In this document: piece by piece, positions 53,980 through 62,494 of the stretch
How positions within the stretch are numbered: position 1 is the stretch's first letter
Layout of the letters: the number at the start of each line of letters is the position of its first letter
NCBI RefSeq assembly: GCF_048593165.1
Contig: NZ_CP184271.1
Length of the DNA stretch: 64,000 nt
Source of the DNA: Pectobacterium sp013449375
Lineage (GTDB): Bacteria > Pseudomonadota > Gammaproteobacteria > Enterobacterales > Enterobacteriaceae
Direction: 5' to 3' (one strand)
Made by a program: the position numbers and the translations under genes
Notes under the pieces: generated by a model
What the model saw: only the letters and a program-made list of their open reading frames with translations
What the model was told of the DNA's origin: nothing
Database searches by the model: none

Positions 53980-55344
53980 TTAATCACACTGTACTTTGAT
54001 CGCCAGCCCGCCTCGTGAGGTTTCGCGGTATTTGGCGTTCATGTCTTTACCCGTTTCGTACATGGTTTCAATCACCTTATCCAACGAAACGCGAGGTTCG
54101 CTGGTGCGGCGGGTTGCCATGCGCGCGGCGTTAATCGCCTTAACGGAAGCAATCGCGTTACGTTCGATGCACGGAACCTGAACCTGACCCGCAACTGGAT
54201 CGCAGGTTAAGCCCAGATTGTGTTCCATGCCGATTTCGGCGGCGACGCAAACCTGTTCCGGGCTGGCACCCATTAGTTCCGCCAAACCAGCGGCAGCCAT
54301 CGAACAGGCCACACCCACTTCACCCTGACAGCCTACTTCGGCACCGGAGATGGACGCATTCATTTTATACAGAATGCCAACTGCGCCTGCCGCGAGGAAA
54401 TAGCGGATATAAATGGTCGGGCTAACGGGTTCGATAAAGTGGTCGTAATAAGCGAGTACAGCAGGGACGATACCGCATGCGCCGTTGGTTGGTGCGGTCA
54501 CCACGCGGCCACCTGCGGCGTTTTCTTCATTCACCGCCAGCGCGAACATATTAACCCAGTCCACCACGTTCATCGGGTCGTTGGACAGCTTATCGGAAGA
54601 TACCAGCATTCGGCGCAGCGCAGAGGCTCGACGTGGTACGCGCAGCGGGCCGGGTAGCACGCCTTCGGTGTTCATGCCGCGATCGATACAGGCCCGCATT
54701 GTCTGCCAGATATCGGCAAAGTAGGCGTCAATGTCCTGACGACTGTGCAGTGCCAGCTCGTTACGCATCACCATTCCGGAAAGCGACAGGCCACTTTGTT
54801 TACAGTGCTCCAGCATCTCTTTGGCGGAATGAAATGTATAAGGAACGGCGACATCCGTGGCGCTGTCTTTGCCAAAATTTTCAGCATCAACGATAAAGCC
54901 ACCGCCGATGGAGTAATAGGTTTTGCTATAAATTTCTTTATTGTCGGCGAAGGCGGTGATGGTCATGCCGTTTTCGTGCAATGGCAGATTTTCACTGCGG
55001 AAAACCATGCCGCCTTCGCGTGGGAAATCGACTTCATGCTGCCCATTAACCAGCAGCAGGCGCTCGCGTTGCTCAACATCGCGGATAAAGCCAGGGATGG
55101 CATCAATATCAACCGTATCCGGCATGTTGCCGGCCAGACCCATAATGATGGCGATATCCGTATGGTGGCCTTTACCCGTTAGCGACAGTGAACCGTACAC
55201 ATCGACGGCAATGCGCGTGGTGGCGGTCAGTAAATTCTGATTGATCAATTCATCGACAAATTGCTTACCGGCTTTCATCGGTCCAACCGTATGAGAGCTA
55301 GAGGGGCCAATACCGATCTTAAACATGTCGAAAACGCTTATCAC
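53980..55344 (-). CDS. sdaA: L-serine dehydratase 1
   Basis: SdaA, 454 residues, single-chain [4Fe-4S] enzyme converting L-serine to pyruvate and ammonia. Begins MISVFDMFKIGIGPSSSHTV; beta domain (1-160), alpha domain with APTNGACGIVPAVLAYYD, GCQGEVGVACSMAAAGLAEL and GLTCDPVAGQVQVPCIERN (cluster Cys). Same length as E. coli SdaA. Confidence 0.96.
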   Translation of the reverse strand: MISVFDMFKIGIGPSSSHTVGPMKAGKQFVDELINQNLLTATTRIAVDVYGSLSLTGKGHHTDIAIIMGLAGNMPDTVDIDAIPGFIRDVEQRERLLLVNGQHEVDFPREGGMVFRSENLPLHENGMTITAFADNKEIYSKTYYSIGGGFIVDAENFGKDSATDVAVPYTFHSAKEMLEHCKQSGLSLSGMVMRNELALHSRQDIDAYFADIWQTMRACIDRGMNTEGVLPGPLRVPRRASALRRMLVSSDKLSNDPMNVVDWVNMFALAVNEENAAGGRVVTAPTNGACGIVPAVLAYYDHFIEPVSPTIYIRYFLAAGAVGILYKMNASISGAEVGCQGEVGVACSMAAAGLAELMGASPEQVCVAAEIGMEHNLGLTCDPVAGQVQVPCIERNAIASVKAINAARMATRRTSEPRVSLDKVIETMYETGKDMNAKYRETSRGGLAIKVQCD

Positions 55345-55738
55345 GCGAAACTCCTCAAAGACTCAGGGCGGTATCCACATCTATTTTCCGATCGTCTGTG
55401 TCCGGATCCTTTATCACAATCAGATAGTGATGCTGCGAATTATCTGCTGTTTTCGGTTCTGGCGAGACATGACCTGAGTTTTAGTGGATATCTACCCAAA
55501 GATTAGAATAAAACTCGTCAAATCGCGCTATTGTAGTGTGGAATATGTTGTGCGGCTTTCTTTTTCGCATGAAATAAACTTATGATATAGCACAATTTAA
55601 CTTATCTCAAATGGGGGGTAAGTTATTGTAAAATCTATTCTTGAGTGCTTTTTGAACGAAAAGGCCGCTTTTACGTTGGGGATACTTAGTGAAAGAAAAG
55701 AAGTAGAAACCTCAAAGTCGCGCTATGCGGCTTTAAGT
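55345..55738. other. sdaA promoter region
   Basis: About 394 bases between sdaA and nudL. AT-rich around 55570-55640. AAAGTCGC (55714-55721) pairs with GCGGCTTT (55727-55734), a possible weak nudL terminator five bases after its stop (minus strand). No gene supported: a weak plus-strand frame at 55652 overlaps nudL. Confidence 0.4.
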
Positions 55739-56332
55739 TTAGGGTCTGTCGGAAATCTGCAAGGCGATCTGGTGGATGATGGCAGCCGTCAGCCCCCAAA
55801 CAAACTGTTGTTGATACCAGGAAAGATAAACCCGATGGCGCTGTTGCTTACGCTCAATATCCAGTGGGTAATAGCGCGTTAGCGCGAAGGCCTCGTCCAA
55901 CGGCATTTCAAACAGCTCGGCGACTTCGTCTTCATTGGGATGAAAGCGGGTGTGGGCGGCGATGAGCCCGACAACGGGCGTGACCTGAAAACCGCTCACG
56001 CTGTCTAACGGCGGTAATACTCCCAATACCTGAACGTTTTCTGGCGGGACAGCCACCTCTTCCTGTGCTTCACGCAGCGCCGTTTCGATGAGTGAACGAT
56101 CCTCTCTGTCTGCCACTCCTCCGGGGAACGCCACTTGTCCGGCGTGCTTGCGCAGATCGGCAGAGCGTCGGGTCAATAACAGCGTAGGTGTAGGATGGCA
56201 AATAATCGGCACCAGCACTGCGGCCTGACGCTGTTGGTGCACTGGTCGCAATGATGGCGGAAGCTGTAACTGAAAGCGCATAATAAAGTCGTTCAGCGCA
56301 AAAGCCGTTGGCGGCAAGATGATCTCACTCAT
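55739..56332 (-). CDS. nudL: Nudix hydrolase NudL (YeaB)
   Basis: A 197-residue Nudix hydrolase, CoA pyrophosphatase-like subfamily. Nudix box around FPGGVADREDRSLIETALRE followed by AQEEV. Starts inside the pabB stop (4-base overlap), so translated together with pabB, as in E. coli. Confidence 0.9.
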   Translation of the reverse strand: MSEIILPPTAFALNDFIMRFQLQLPPSLRPVHQQRQAAVLVPIICHPTPTLLLTRRSADLRKHAGQVAFPGGVADREDRSLIETALREAQEEVAVPPENVQVLGVLPPLDSVSGFQVTPVVGLIAAHTRFHPNEDEVAELFEMPLDEAFALTRYYPLDIERKQQRHRVYLSWYQQQFVWGLTAAIIHQIALQISDRP

Positions 56333-57771
56333 TTATTCCGTACCTGAATTGTCTGGATCCTATCCAGCAGGGGAAGAATGCGGCCGACTTTATCAAACGT
56401 TTCCTGATATTCCGCCTGTTCTTGACTGTCGGCAACGATACCGCCGCCCGCCCAGCAGTAAATTCTGCCGCGTTCGGTTAATAACGTCCTGATGGTGATA
56501 TTGGTGTCCATGGTGCCGCACAGGCTGATATAGCCGACGCTGCCGCAGTAAGCATTACGGCGCTGAGGCTCCAGCTCTTCAATGATCTGCATGGCGCGGA
56601 TTTTGGGCGCACCGGTAATCGAGCCCCCGGGGAAGCAGGCACGTAGCAGCGTGGTGGCGGGGCAATCATCCGGTAGCCGTGCTTCAATCGTACTGACCAG
56701 ATGGTGCACCGCGGGAAACGGTTCGACGACAAACCGCTCCGGCACGCGGACGCTACCCGGCACCGCGACGCGGCCAATATCGTTACGCAGCAGATCGACA
56801 ATCATCAGGTTTTCCGAGCGATCTTTCTCCGAATTAGCGAGCCGCTCCGTCTGCTGTTTATCAGCCTCTGGGTCAGCGAGACGTGGCAGGGTGCCTTTAA
56901 TTGGACGCGTTTGAATACGATGATCTTCCAGCCAGAGGAAACGTTCCGGTGAGACGCTGATGACGGTATTTTCTGCTAGACGCAGAAAGGCCGAAAAGGG
57001 CGCTTTGTTTCCTGCGGATAACTGTAAAAACGCCTGCCATTCATCGCCATGGTAAGCCGCAGAAAAACGCTGTGCCAGGTTAACCTGATAACAGTCTCCC
57101 GCCAGAAGGTAGTCCTGTATTTTGCGGAATTTTTCGCCGTATGCCTCGCGTGACATGTTCGGCTGCCAATTGCTGGTGAGGCTGAAATCGTCTTGCGGAG
57201 CGCTAACGGGCGGATTCGCTAGCCAGTCGAGCCGCGCCTGCAGGGAATGATGTACGATCAGCGTTAATGTCTGTCGCTGATGGTCGGCAACCAGTGCCCA
57301 ATCGTATAAACCGACTGCCATATCAGGCAGGTCGATGTCCCGTTCAGCCTGAGTAGGCAGCGCTTCAATCTGACGACCCAAATCATAGCCGAACAAACCC
57401 AGTGCACCACCCTGAAAGGGAAAATCAGGGTGGGCTTCTGTGGGTAACGCCAACGTATCAAGCTGCTCTTGCAGCAGGGTAAAGGGATCGCCCTCTACGG
57501 TATTCGTTACACCGGCACGTGTGATTTCAGTCCTGCTTCCCTGCGTGCACAGCGTGACTCGCGGATCAGCGACCATGATATCGAAACGATTGTGCGGATG
57601 ATCGGCAAACCCGGAGTGCAGCAACATCGCCCACGGCTGTTGGGAAAAGGGCGCAAAGCGATCGAGCAGCACCGTCGGGTAGTAAGGCAGCGCGTGATGG
57701 ATAACGGCGGAACCCGTCGCGGTGGCCGAATCGCTGGTGTTGGTGACGTGGGTCGTATTGGCGGCAGTCAT
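56329..57771 (-). CDS. pabB: Aminodeoxychorismate synthase component I
   Basis: PabB, 480 residues; with PabA makes 4-amino-4-deoxychorismate for folate. PIKGTLPRL carries the active-site Lys that separates PabB from anthranilate synthases (PIAGT). Also NLMIVDLLRNDIGRV, HLVSTIEARL and GGSITGAPK. N-terminus to about residue 30 is poorly conserved, so the exact start may differ. Confidence 0.94.
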   Translation of the reverse strand: MTAANTTHVTNTSDSATATGSAVIHHALPYYPTVLLDRFAPFSQQPWAMLLHSGFADHPHNRFDIMVADPRVTLCTQGSRTEITRAGVTNTVEGDPFTLLQEQLDTLALPTEAHPDFPFQGGALGLFGYDLGRQIEALPTQAERDIDLPDMAVGLYDWALVADHQRQTLTLIVHHSLQARLDWLANPPVSAPQDDFSLTSNWQPNMSREAYGEKFRKIQDYLLAGDCYQVNLAQRFSAAYHGDEWQAFLQLSAGNKAPFSAFLRLAENTVISVSPERFLWLEDHRIQTRPIKGTLPRLADPEADKQQTERLANSEKDRSENLMIVDLLRNDIGRVAVPGSVRVPERFVVEPFPAVHHLVSTIEARLPDDCPATTLLRACFPGGSITGAPKIRAMQIIEELEPQRRNAYCGSVGYISLCGTMDTNITIRTLLTERGRIYCWAGGGIVADSQEQAEYQETFDKVGRILPLLDRIQTIQVRNK

Positions 57772-57929
57772 GTTTTTCGTGTTGTGTCTACTATTGTTGT
57801 GTCTAGAGTGTGGTTATGTTGATAACGTATCGATTTCACTGACCTCAGCGTACCACAAAGCAGAAATGCTGGTGTATGCCGAAGCGGACATGCGATGATA
57901 CGCGCGAATTTATCAACAAGGAAACCACC

Positions 57930-58169
57930 ATGATTGCAGGTATGCCCGCACTGACGCACAAACAGCAGCAAGATGCGGTAGAGCGTATTCAGGAATTGAT
58001 GTCTGAGGGCATGAGCAGCGGCCAGGCGATAGCACAGGTCGCGGCGGAGATCCGCCAAAAACATCAGGGCGACAACGTTGCGGTGATGTTTGATGAAGAT
58101 GATGACACCGTTAATGACAACGACGAAGAACACTATTTTGACGATGGTGAGGAAGAGGAAGAGCAGTAA
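57930..58169 (+). CDS. yoaH: YoaH family protein (UPF0181)
   Basis: A 79-residue protein; IAGMPALTHKQQQDAVERIQ then ELMSEGMSSGQAIAQVA match E. coli YoaH. A longer acidic tail (DEDDDTVNDNDEE, GEEEEEQ) than in E. coli (59 residues). Start 57930 (ATGATTGCAGG) after AAGGAAAC; upstream ATG-less extension is not family sequence. Function unknown. Confidence 0.9.
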   Translation: MIAGMPALTHKQQQDAVERIQELMSEGMSSGQAIAQVAAEIRQKHQGDNVAVMFDEDDDTVNDNDEEHYFDDGEEEEEQ

Positions 58170-58216
58170 GAACAGTAACTACCTTTCTTCCTCTTCAGAT
58201 TATCTAAGACGATAGC

Positions 58217-58561
58217 TTATATTGCCGCAATCGCTTTGATTTCGACTTTAAATTTCGGGTGCATCAATTTAGCCTGTACGGTGCAGCGGACGGGCGCACT
58301 GCCCGCCACGACCCAGGCATCCCACGCAGCGTTCATCGCGGCAAAATCATCCGCATCGGCAAGAAAAATCGTCACGTCCAACAGCTTGCTCTTATCCGTT
58401 CCCGCCTGTTGCAGGATGGCATCCAGCGCGCCCAGCGCGTTCTCCATTTGCGCCTGTGCGCCGTCATCCAGATTCTCCGGCACGCTGGTGTAATAGAGCG
58501 TGTTGTTGTGGATGACCGCGTCTGACCAGCGTGCTTCAGGATTAATACGTGTGATCGCCAT
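58217..58561 (-). CDS. yoaB: YoaB, RidA family
   Basis: A 114-residue RidA/YjgF-family protein (imine/enamine deaminase fold). RWSDAVIHNNTLYYTSVPEN and GSAPVRCTVQAKLMHPKFKV carry the conserved Arg and substrate-pocket residues. Start 58561 (MAITRINPEARWS) matches E. coli; 17 extra codons to 58612 do not. Divergent from yoaA. yoaC, found here in E. coli, is absent. Confidence 0.9.
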   Translation of the reverse strand: MAITRINPEARWSDAVIHNNTLYYTSVPENLDDGAQAQMENALGALDAILQQAGTDKSKLLDVTIFLADADDFAAMNAAWDAWVVAGSAPVRCTVQAKLMHPKFKVEIKAIAAI

Positions 58562-58740
58562 GAGGTGGGGTTTCTCCATTGTGGGGATAGTTAAAATAGT
58601 GACATCAATCAATACCAGCCGCCAAGCCTAACACAGCAGATTGCGGCACGCTTTCCTGATTTAAGGTGGTAGCGTCGGAGGACTCTTGGCATAATCAGCG
58701 CGATATTTTTGCTGTGGCCTGAAACGGTTAGTGACGGCAG

Positions 58741-58796
58741 ACTATGTTTTCCTAACTATGTTTTCCTAACTATGTTTTCCTAACTATGTTTTCCTA
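58741..58796 (+). repeat. Four perfect 14-bp tandem repeats at the yoaA start
   Basis: ACTATGTTTTCCTA repeated four times without a mismatch, 58741-58796. The last base of the array is the A of the first in-frame ATG of yoaA. Each unit holds ATGTTTTCCTA(A), that is, a mini-ORF Met-Phe-Ser-stop; the fourth runs on out of frame. Fourteen is not a multiple of three, so copy changes shift frames and spacing. Confidence 0.9.
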
Positions 58797-58813
58797 TGAG
58801 AAAGAGAGCAGGC

Positions 58814-60733
58814 GTGACGAACGATCGGGTAATCGATGATTTTGCGAATGACGGCGCGCTGGCGAAAGCGATCACGGGCTTCAAACCGCGTGAGCCACAG
58901 CGGCAGATGGCGCAGGCGGTAACGCGCGCCATCGACGATAAAACGGCGCTGGTGGTGGAAGCGGGAACCGGAACGGGTAAAACCTATGCCTACCTTGCGC
59001 CCGCCTTGCGTGCCGATAAAAAAGTCATCATCTCGACAGGTTCGAAAGCGCTACAGGATCAGCTCTATAGCCGCGACTTACCGACGATTGCGCAGGCGCT
59101 GAAGTACAAAGGCAAACTCGCACTGCTGAAAGGCCGCTCGAACTATCTCTGTCTGGAACGGCTCGACCAGCAATCGCTGGGTGGCGGTGATTTACCCGCT
59201 GAAACGTTAAGCGAACTGGTCAGGCTGCGCGGCTGGTCATCGGAAACGGCGGAAGGCGATGTTACGACCTGTTCCGGCGTCGCGGAAGACAGCGCGATCT
59301 GGCCGTTAGTGACCAGCACCAACGATAACTGTCTGGGCAGCGACTGCCCGCACTATAAAGAGTGCTTCGTGGTGAAAGCGCGACGCAAGGCGATGGATGC
59401 CGATATCGTGGTGGTTAATCACCACCTTTATCTCGCGGATATGGTGGTCAAAGAGACCGGTTTTGCCGAGCTGATCCCTGAAAGTGACGTCGTGATTTTC
59501 GATGAAGCCCACCAGATTCCTGACATTGCCAGTCAATATTTCGGCCAGCAGCTTTCCAGTCGTCAACTGCTGGATCTGGCAAAAGACATCATCATTGCTT
59601 ACCGCACCGAAGTACGCGATGCCGCTCAGTTGCAAAAAAGTGCCGATCGCCTGACGCAAAGTACGCAGGATTTTCGGCTGGCGCTGGGCGATCCGGGGTT
59701 TCGCGGTAATCTGCGCGATGTGCTCGAACAGCCGTCGCTTCAGCGTGCGCTGGTGTTGCTGGATGATGCGTTGGAGCTGTGTTACGACGTCGCGAAACTG
59801 TCGCTGGGGCGCTCTGCGCTGCTGGATGCCGCTTTTGAACGCGCCACGCTCTATCGCAACCGCCTGAAGCGACTGAAAGAAGTACAACAGCCGGGTTATA
59901 GCTACTGGTATGAATGCAATTCGCGCCATTTCGTGTTGGCACTGACGCCACTGTCTGTCGCCGATCGTTTTCGCGAACTGATGAAGGACAAGCCTGCCGC
60001 CTGGATATTTACCTCCGCCACCCTATCGGTTAACGATCAACTCGTCCATTTCACCGATAGGCTGGGGTTGGATAACGCGAACACGCTCCTGTTGCCCAGC
60101 CCATTTGATTATGCCAATCAGGCGCTGCTCTGCGTTCCCCGTCATTTGCCGGAAACCAATCGTCCCGGTGCGGCGAAAAGGCTGGCGACGATGCTGCAAC
60201 CGTTGATTGAAGCGAATCAGGGACGCTGCTTTATGCTGTGTACCTCGCATCAGATGATGCGCGATTTGGCCGCTGAGTTTCGCGCCATGCTGACGCTACC
60301 GGTGCTGCTACAGGGGGAGACCGGGAAGGCGCAGTTACTGTCACAGTTTGTGTCGGCGGGCAATGCGTTACTGGTGGCGACCAGCAGCTTCTGGGAAGGC
60401 GTGGATGTGCGTGGCGATACGCTCTCCTGCGTCATTATTGATAAACTGCCGTTTACCTCGCCGGACGACCCGCTGTTGAAGGCGCGTATCGAAGACTGCC
60501 GGCTGCGCGGCGGCGAGCCTTTTGACGATGTGCAGGTTCCCGATGCGGTCATTACCCTGAAGCAAGGCGTGGGTCGCCTCATCCGTGACGTTGAGGATCG
60601 CGGTGTGATTGTGATTTGCGATAATCGACTGGTGATGCGTCCGTATGGTGCCGTGTTCCTTAACAGCCTGCCGCCGACGCCGCGGACCCGCGATATTGGG
60701 CAGGCGATTACTTTCCTGACGCGTAATACATAA
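58814..60733 (+). CDS. yoaA: DinG-family helicase YoaA
   Basis: XPD/DinG-type 5'-3' helicase, about 639 residues from GTG 58814 (VTNDRVIDDFANDGALAKAI), the start that best fits E. coli; an in-frame ATG at 58796 gives 645. Walker A EAGTGTGKT, Fe-S Cys cluster TTCSG…DNCLGSDCPHYKECF, DEAH box FDEAHQIPD, motif VI QGVGRLIRD. In E. coli it works with HolC in rescue of damaged forks. Its 5' end sits on four 14-bp repeats. Confidence 0.92.
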   Translation: MTNDRVIDDFANDGALAKAITGFKPREPQRQMAQAVTRAIDDKTALVVEAGTGTGKTYAYLAPALRADKKVIISTGSKALQDQLYSRDLPTIAQALKYKGKLALLKGRSNYLCLERLDQQSLGGGDLPAETLSELVRLRGWSSETAEGDVTTCSGVAEDSAIWPLVTSTNDNCLGSDCPHYKECFVVKARRKAMDADIVVVNHHLYLADMVVKETGFAELIPESDVVIFDEAHQIPDIASQYFGQQLSSRQLLDLAKDIIIAYRTEVRDAAQLQKSADRLTQSTQDFRLALGDPGFRGNLRDVLEQPSLQRALVLLDDALELCYDVAKLSLGRSALLDAAFERATLYRNRLKRLKEVQQPGYSYWYECNSRHFVLALTPLSVADRFRELMKDKPAAWIFTSATLSVNDQLVHFTDRLGLDNANTLLLPSPFDYANQALLCVPRHLPETNRPGAAKRLATMLQPLIEANQGRCFMLCTSHQMMRDLAAEFRAMLTLPVLLQGETGKAQLLSQFVSAGNALLVATSSFWEGVDVRGDTLSCVIIDKLPFTSPDDPLLKARIEDCRLRGGEPFDDVQVPDAVITLKQGVGRLIRDVEDRGVIVICDNRLVMRPYGAVFLNSLPPTPRTRDIGQAITFLTRNT

Positions 60734-60848
60734 TTCCCAACTGGCGATTGCTGCATGATTTCACCGATGGCGGGAAGGGCTGCGGCACGGCAGGGGCTTA
60801 TGCTATGATACGGGTTGTTAAGATTTATTTATCCTGCCTGAGGTTGGC

Positions 60849-61550
60849 ATGTCTACGCGAATTCTAGCGCTTGATACCGCAACGGAAGCTTGTTCCGTTG
60901 CACTCTGGAATGAAGGCGAAATTCATTCTCTGTTCGAAATTTGTCCCCGTGAGCACACACAACGTATTCTGCCGATGGTTCAGCAGGTGCTGGCCGACAG
61001 CGGCTTGACGCTTAACGATCTCGATGCGCTGGCTTTTGGCCAAGGGCCGGGAAGCTTTACCGGCGTGCGGATTGGTATCGGCATTGCACAAGGGCTGGCG
61101 TTGGGCGCGGATTTACCGATGCTCGGCGTATCGTCACTGGCGACGATGGCGCAGGGCGCTTTCCGCCTGACGCAGGCGACGCAAGTGCTGGCAGCCATTG
61201 ATGCGCGAATGGGTGAAGTGTACTGGGGCTGCTATCAGCGCGATGCTGACGGTAGCTGGCAAGGCGAATCCGAGGAAGCCGTATTGAAACCTGAACAGGT
61301 GCAGGCCTTAACCGCTGCGCTGTCAGGTGAATGGACCACGGTCGGAACCGGATGGGAAACCTATCCTGAACTGGTCAGCCATTCTTCTCTGGTGTTAGCG
61401 AAGGGCAATGTGCTGCTACCGCAGGCACAGGACATGTTACCGCTGGCCTACCAGCTATGGCAGGCAGGAAAGGCGGTCAGTGTCGAGAATGCGCAACCAC
61501 GCTATCTGCGCAATGAAGTGACCTGGAAAAAACTCCCCGGTCGCGAATAA
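60849..61550 (+). CDS. tsaB: tRNA t6A synthesis protein TsaB
   Basis: TsaB (YeaZ), 233 residues, ASKHA-fold scaffold partner of TsaD for N6-threonylcarbamoyl-adenosine in tRNA. ILALDTATEACSVALW, CPREHTQRILPM and AFGQGPGSFTGVRIGIGIAQ are typical. Shine-Dalgarno GAGG before ATG 60849. 115 bases after yoaA. Confidence 0.95.
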   Translation: MSTRILALDTATEACSVALWNEGEIHSLFEICPREHTQRILPMVQQVLADSGLTLNDLDALAFGQGPGSFTGVRIGIGIAQGLALGADLPMLGVSSLATMAQGAFRLTQATQVLAAIDARMGEVYWGCYQRDADGSWQGESEEAVLKPEQVQALTAALSGEWTTVGTGWETYPELVSHSSLVLAKGNVLLPQAQDMLPLAYQLWQAGKAVSVENAQPRYLRNEVTWKKLPGRE

Positions 61551-61649
61551 ACAGAATACCTATTTGGTGCGGCGTATAACTTCTATAAACAGCAACTTAT
61601 TCGATGCTGAGCAGTCTAACTATCAGATATCCGAAGAGGGGGTTGTGCC

Positions 61650-62294
61650 ATGTTTGTACCCATGAAGCATGTACAGATAAAAAGTGTGCGAATGAAAAAT
61701 CTGCATCTGCATCAGAAAAAAGCACGACTCTGTCTGATAGCGGCGGCAGCGCTGCTGCTTTCGGGCTGTGTCACGATACCGGATGCGATTAAAGGCACCT
61801 CGCCCACACCGCAGGACGATCTGGTGCGTGTCATGAATGCGCCACAGATTTATGTCGGTCAGGAATCACGTTTTGGCGGGCGGGTAGTTAGCATCCGCAA
61901 TGAGGTGAATAGAACGCGCCTGGAGATTGCCAGCATGCCGCTGGATAGTGGGGCGAAACCGTTGCTGGATACGCCATCAGAAGGGCGTTTTATTGCCTAT
62001 GTGAACCGCTTTCTGGAACCCGTCGATTTTAAAGATCAACTGGTGACCGTTGTTGGGCCGATTGTCGGCACCGAACAGGGCGCTATCGGCGATAAGCCTT
62101 ATCGTTACGTCGTGATCGACGCACAAGGCTACAAACGCTGGAATGTCGTGCAACGCCTGATGATGCCACCTGGCGGCTACGGTTATGGCCCGTGGGGATG
62201 GCGTGCAGGTTACGGCTATGGTTGGGGCCCCGGATGGGGATTTGACGGTGGGTGGTCGGGGCCGGCACGGGTTGAGAATGTCGTGACAGAATAA
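61650..62294 (+). CDS. yeaY: Slp-family outer membrane lipoprotein YeaY
   Basis: Lipoprotein of the Slp family, E. coli YeaY-like. Lipobox LLLSGC, then VTIPDAIKGTSPTPQDDLVR and VGQESRFGG. C-terminal tail is Gly/Trp/Tyr-rich (GYGYGPWGWRAGYGYGWGPG). ATG 61650 has GAGGGGG seven bases upstream but makes a long 39-residue signal; 61692 (MKNLHLHQKK) gives a normal signal without a ribosome site. Conserved place between tsaB and fadD. Confidence 0.88.
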   Translation: MFVPMKHVQIKSVRMKNLHLHQKKARLCLIAAAALLLSGCVTIPDAIKGTSPTPQDDLVRVMNAPQIYVGQESRFGGRVVSIRNEVNRTRLEIASMPLDSGAKPLLDTPSEGRFIAYVNRFLEPVDFKDQLVTVVGPIVGTEQGAIGDKPYRYVVIDAQGYKRWNVVQRLMMPPGGYGYGPWGWRAGYGYGWGPGWGFDGGWSGPARVENVVTE

Positions 62295-62318
62295 AATTAT
62301 TTCGTTCGACGTGAAGAG

Positions 62319-62350
62319 ATCAGGCGACGCAGGTTGCCTGATTTTTTTTG
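62319..62350 (+). terminator. yeaY terminator
   Basis: ATCAGGC (62319-62325) pairs with GCCTGAT (62336-62342), then a T run of eight. Twenty-four bases after the yeaY stop. Confidence 0.88.
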
Positions 62351-62403
62351 AATAAAGAATAAATTAGTGATCGCTCTCGCAACCTTAACATTGTTTGTTA
62401 GCT

Positions 62404-62420
62404 AACTGGTAGGCTGAGTT
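62404..62420 (+). promoter_or_regulatory. Possible FadR site upstream of fadD
   Basis: AACTGGTAGGCTGAGTT resembles the FadR operator (AGCTGGTCCGACCTGTT type); the left half is good, the right half weak. Placement about 90 bases before the fadD start fits repression. Confidence 0.35.
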
Positions 62421-62494
62421 AAAATAATGTTAATAACAATAAGCCTCTGAGGGCGACGACGATGCCACTAAAAAAATATCTCGGGAGTGACGTC

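Noticed and set aside
55652..55882. 76-residue plus-strand frame between sdaA and nudL
   Set aside because: More than half overlaps nudL antisense; no family likeness and no ribosome site.
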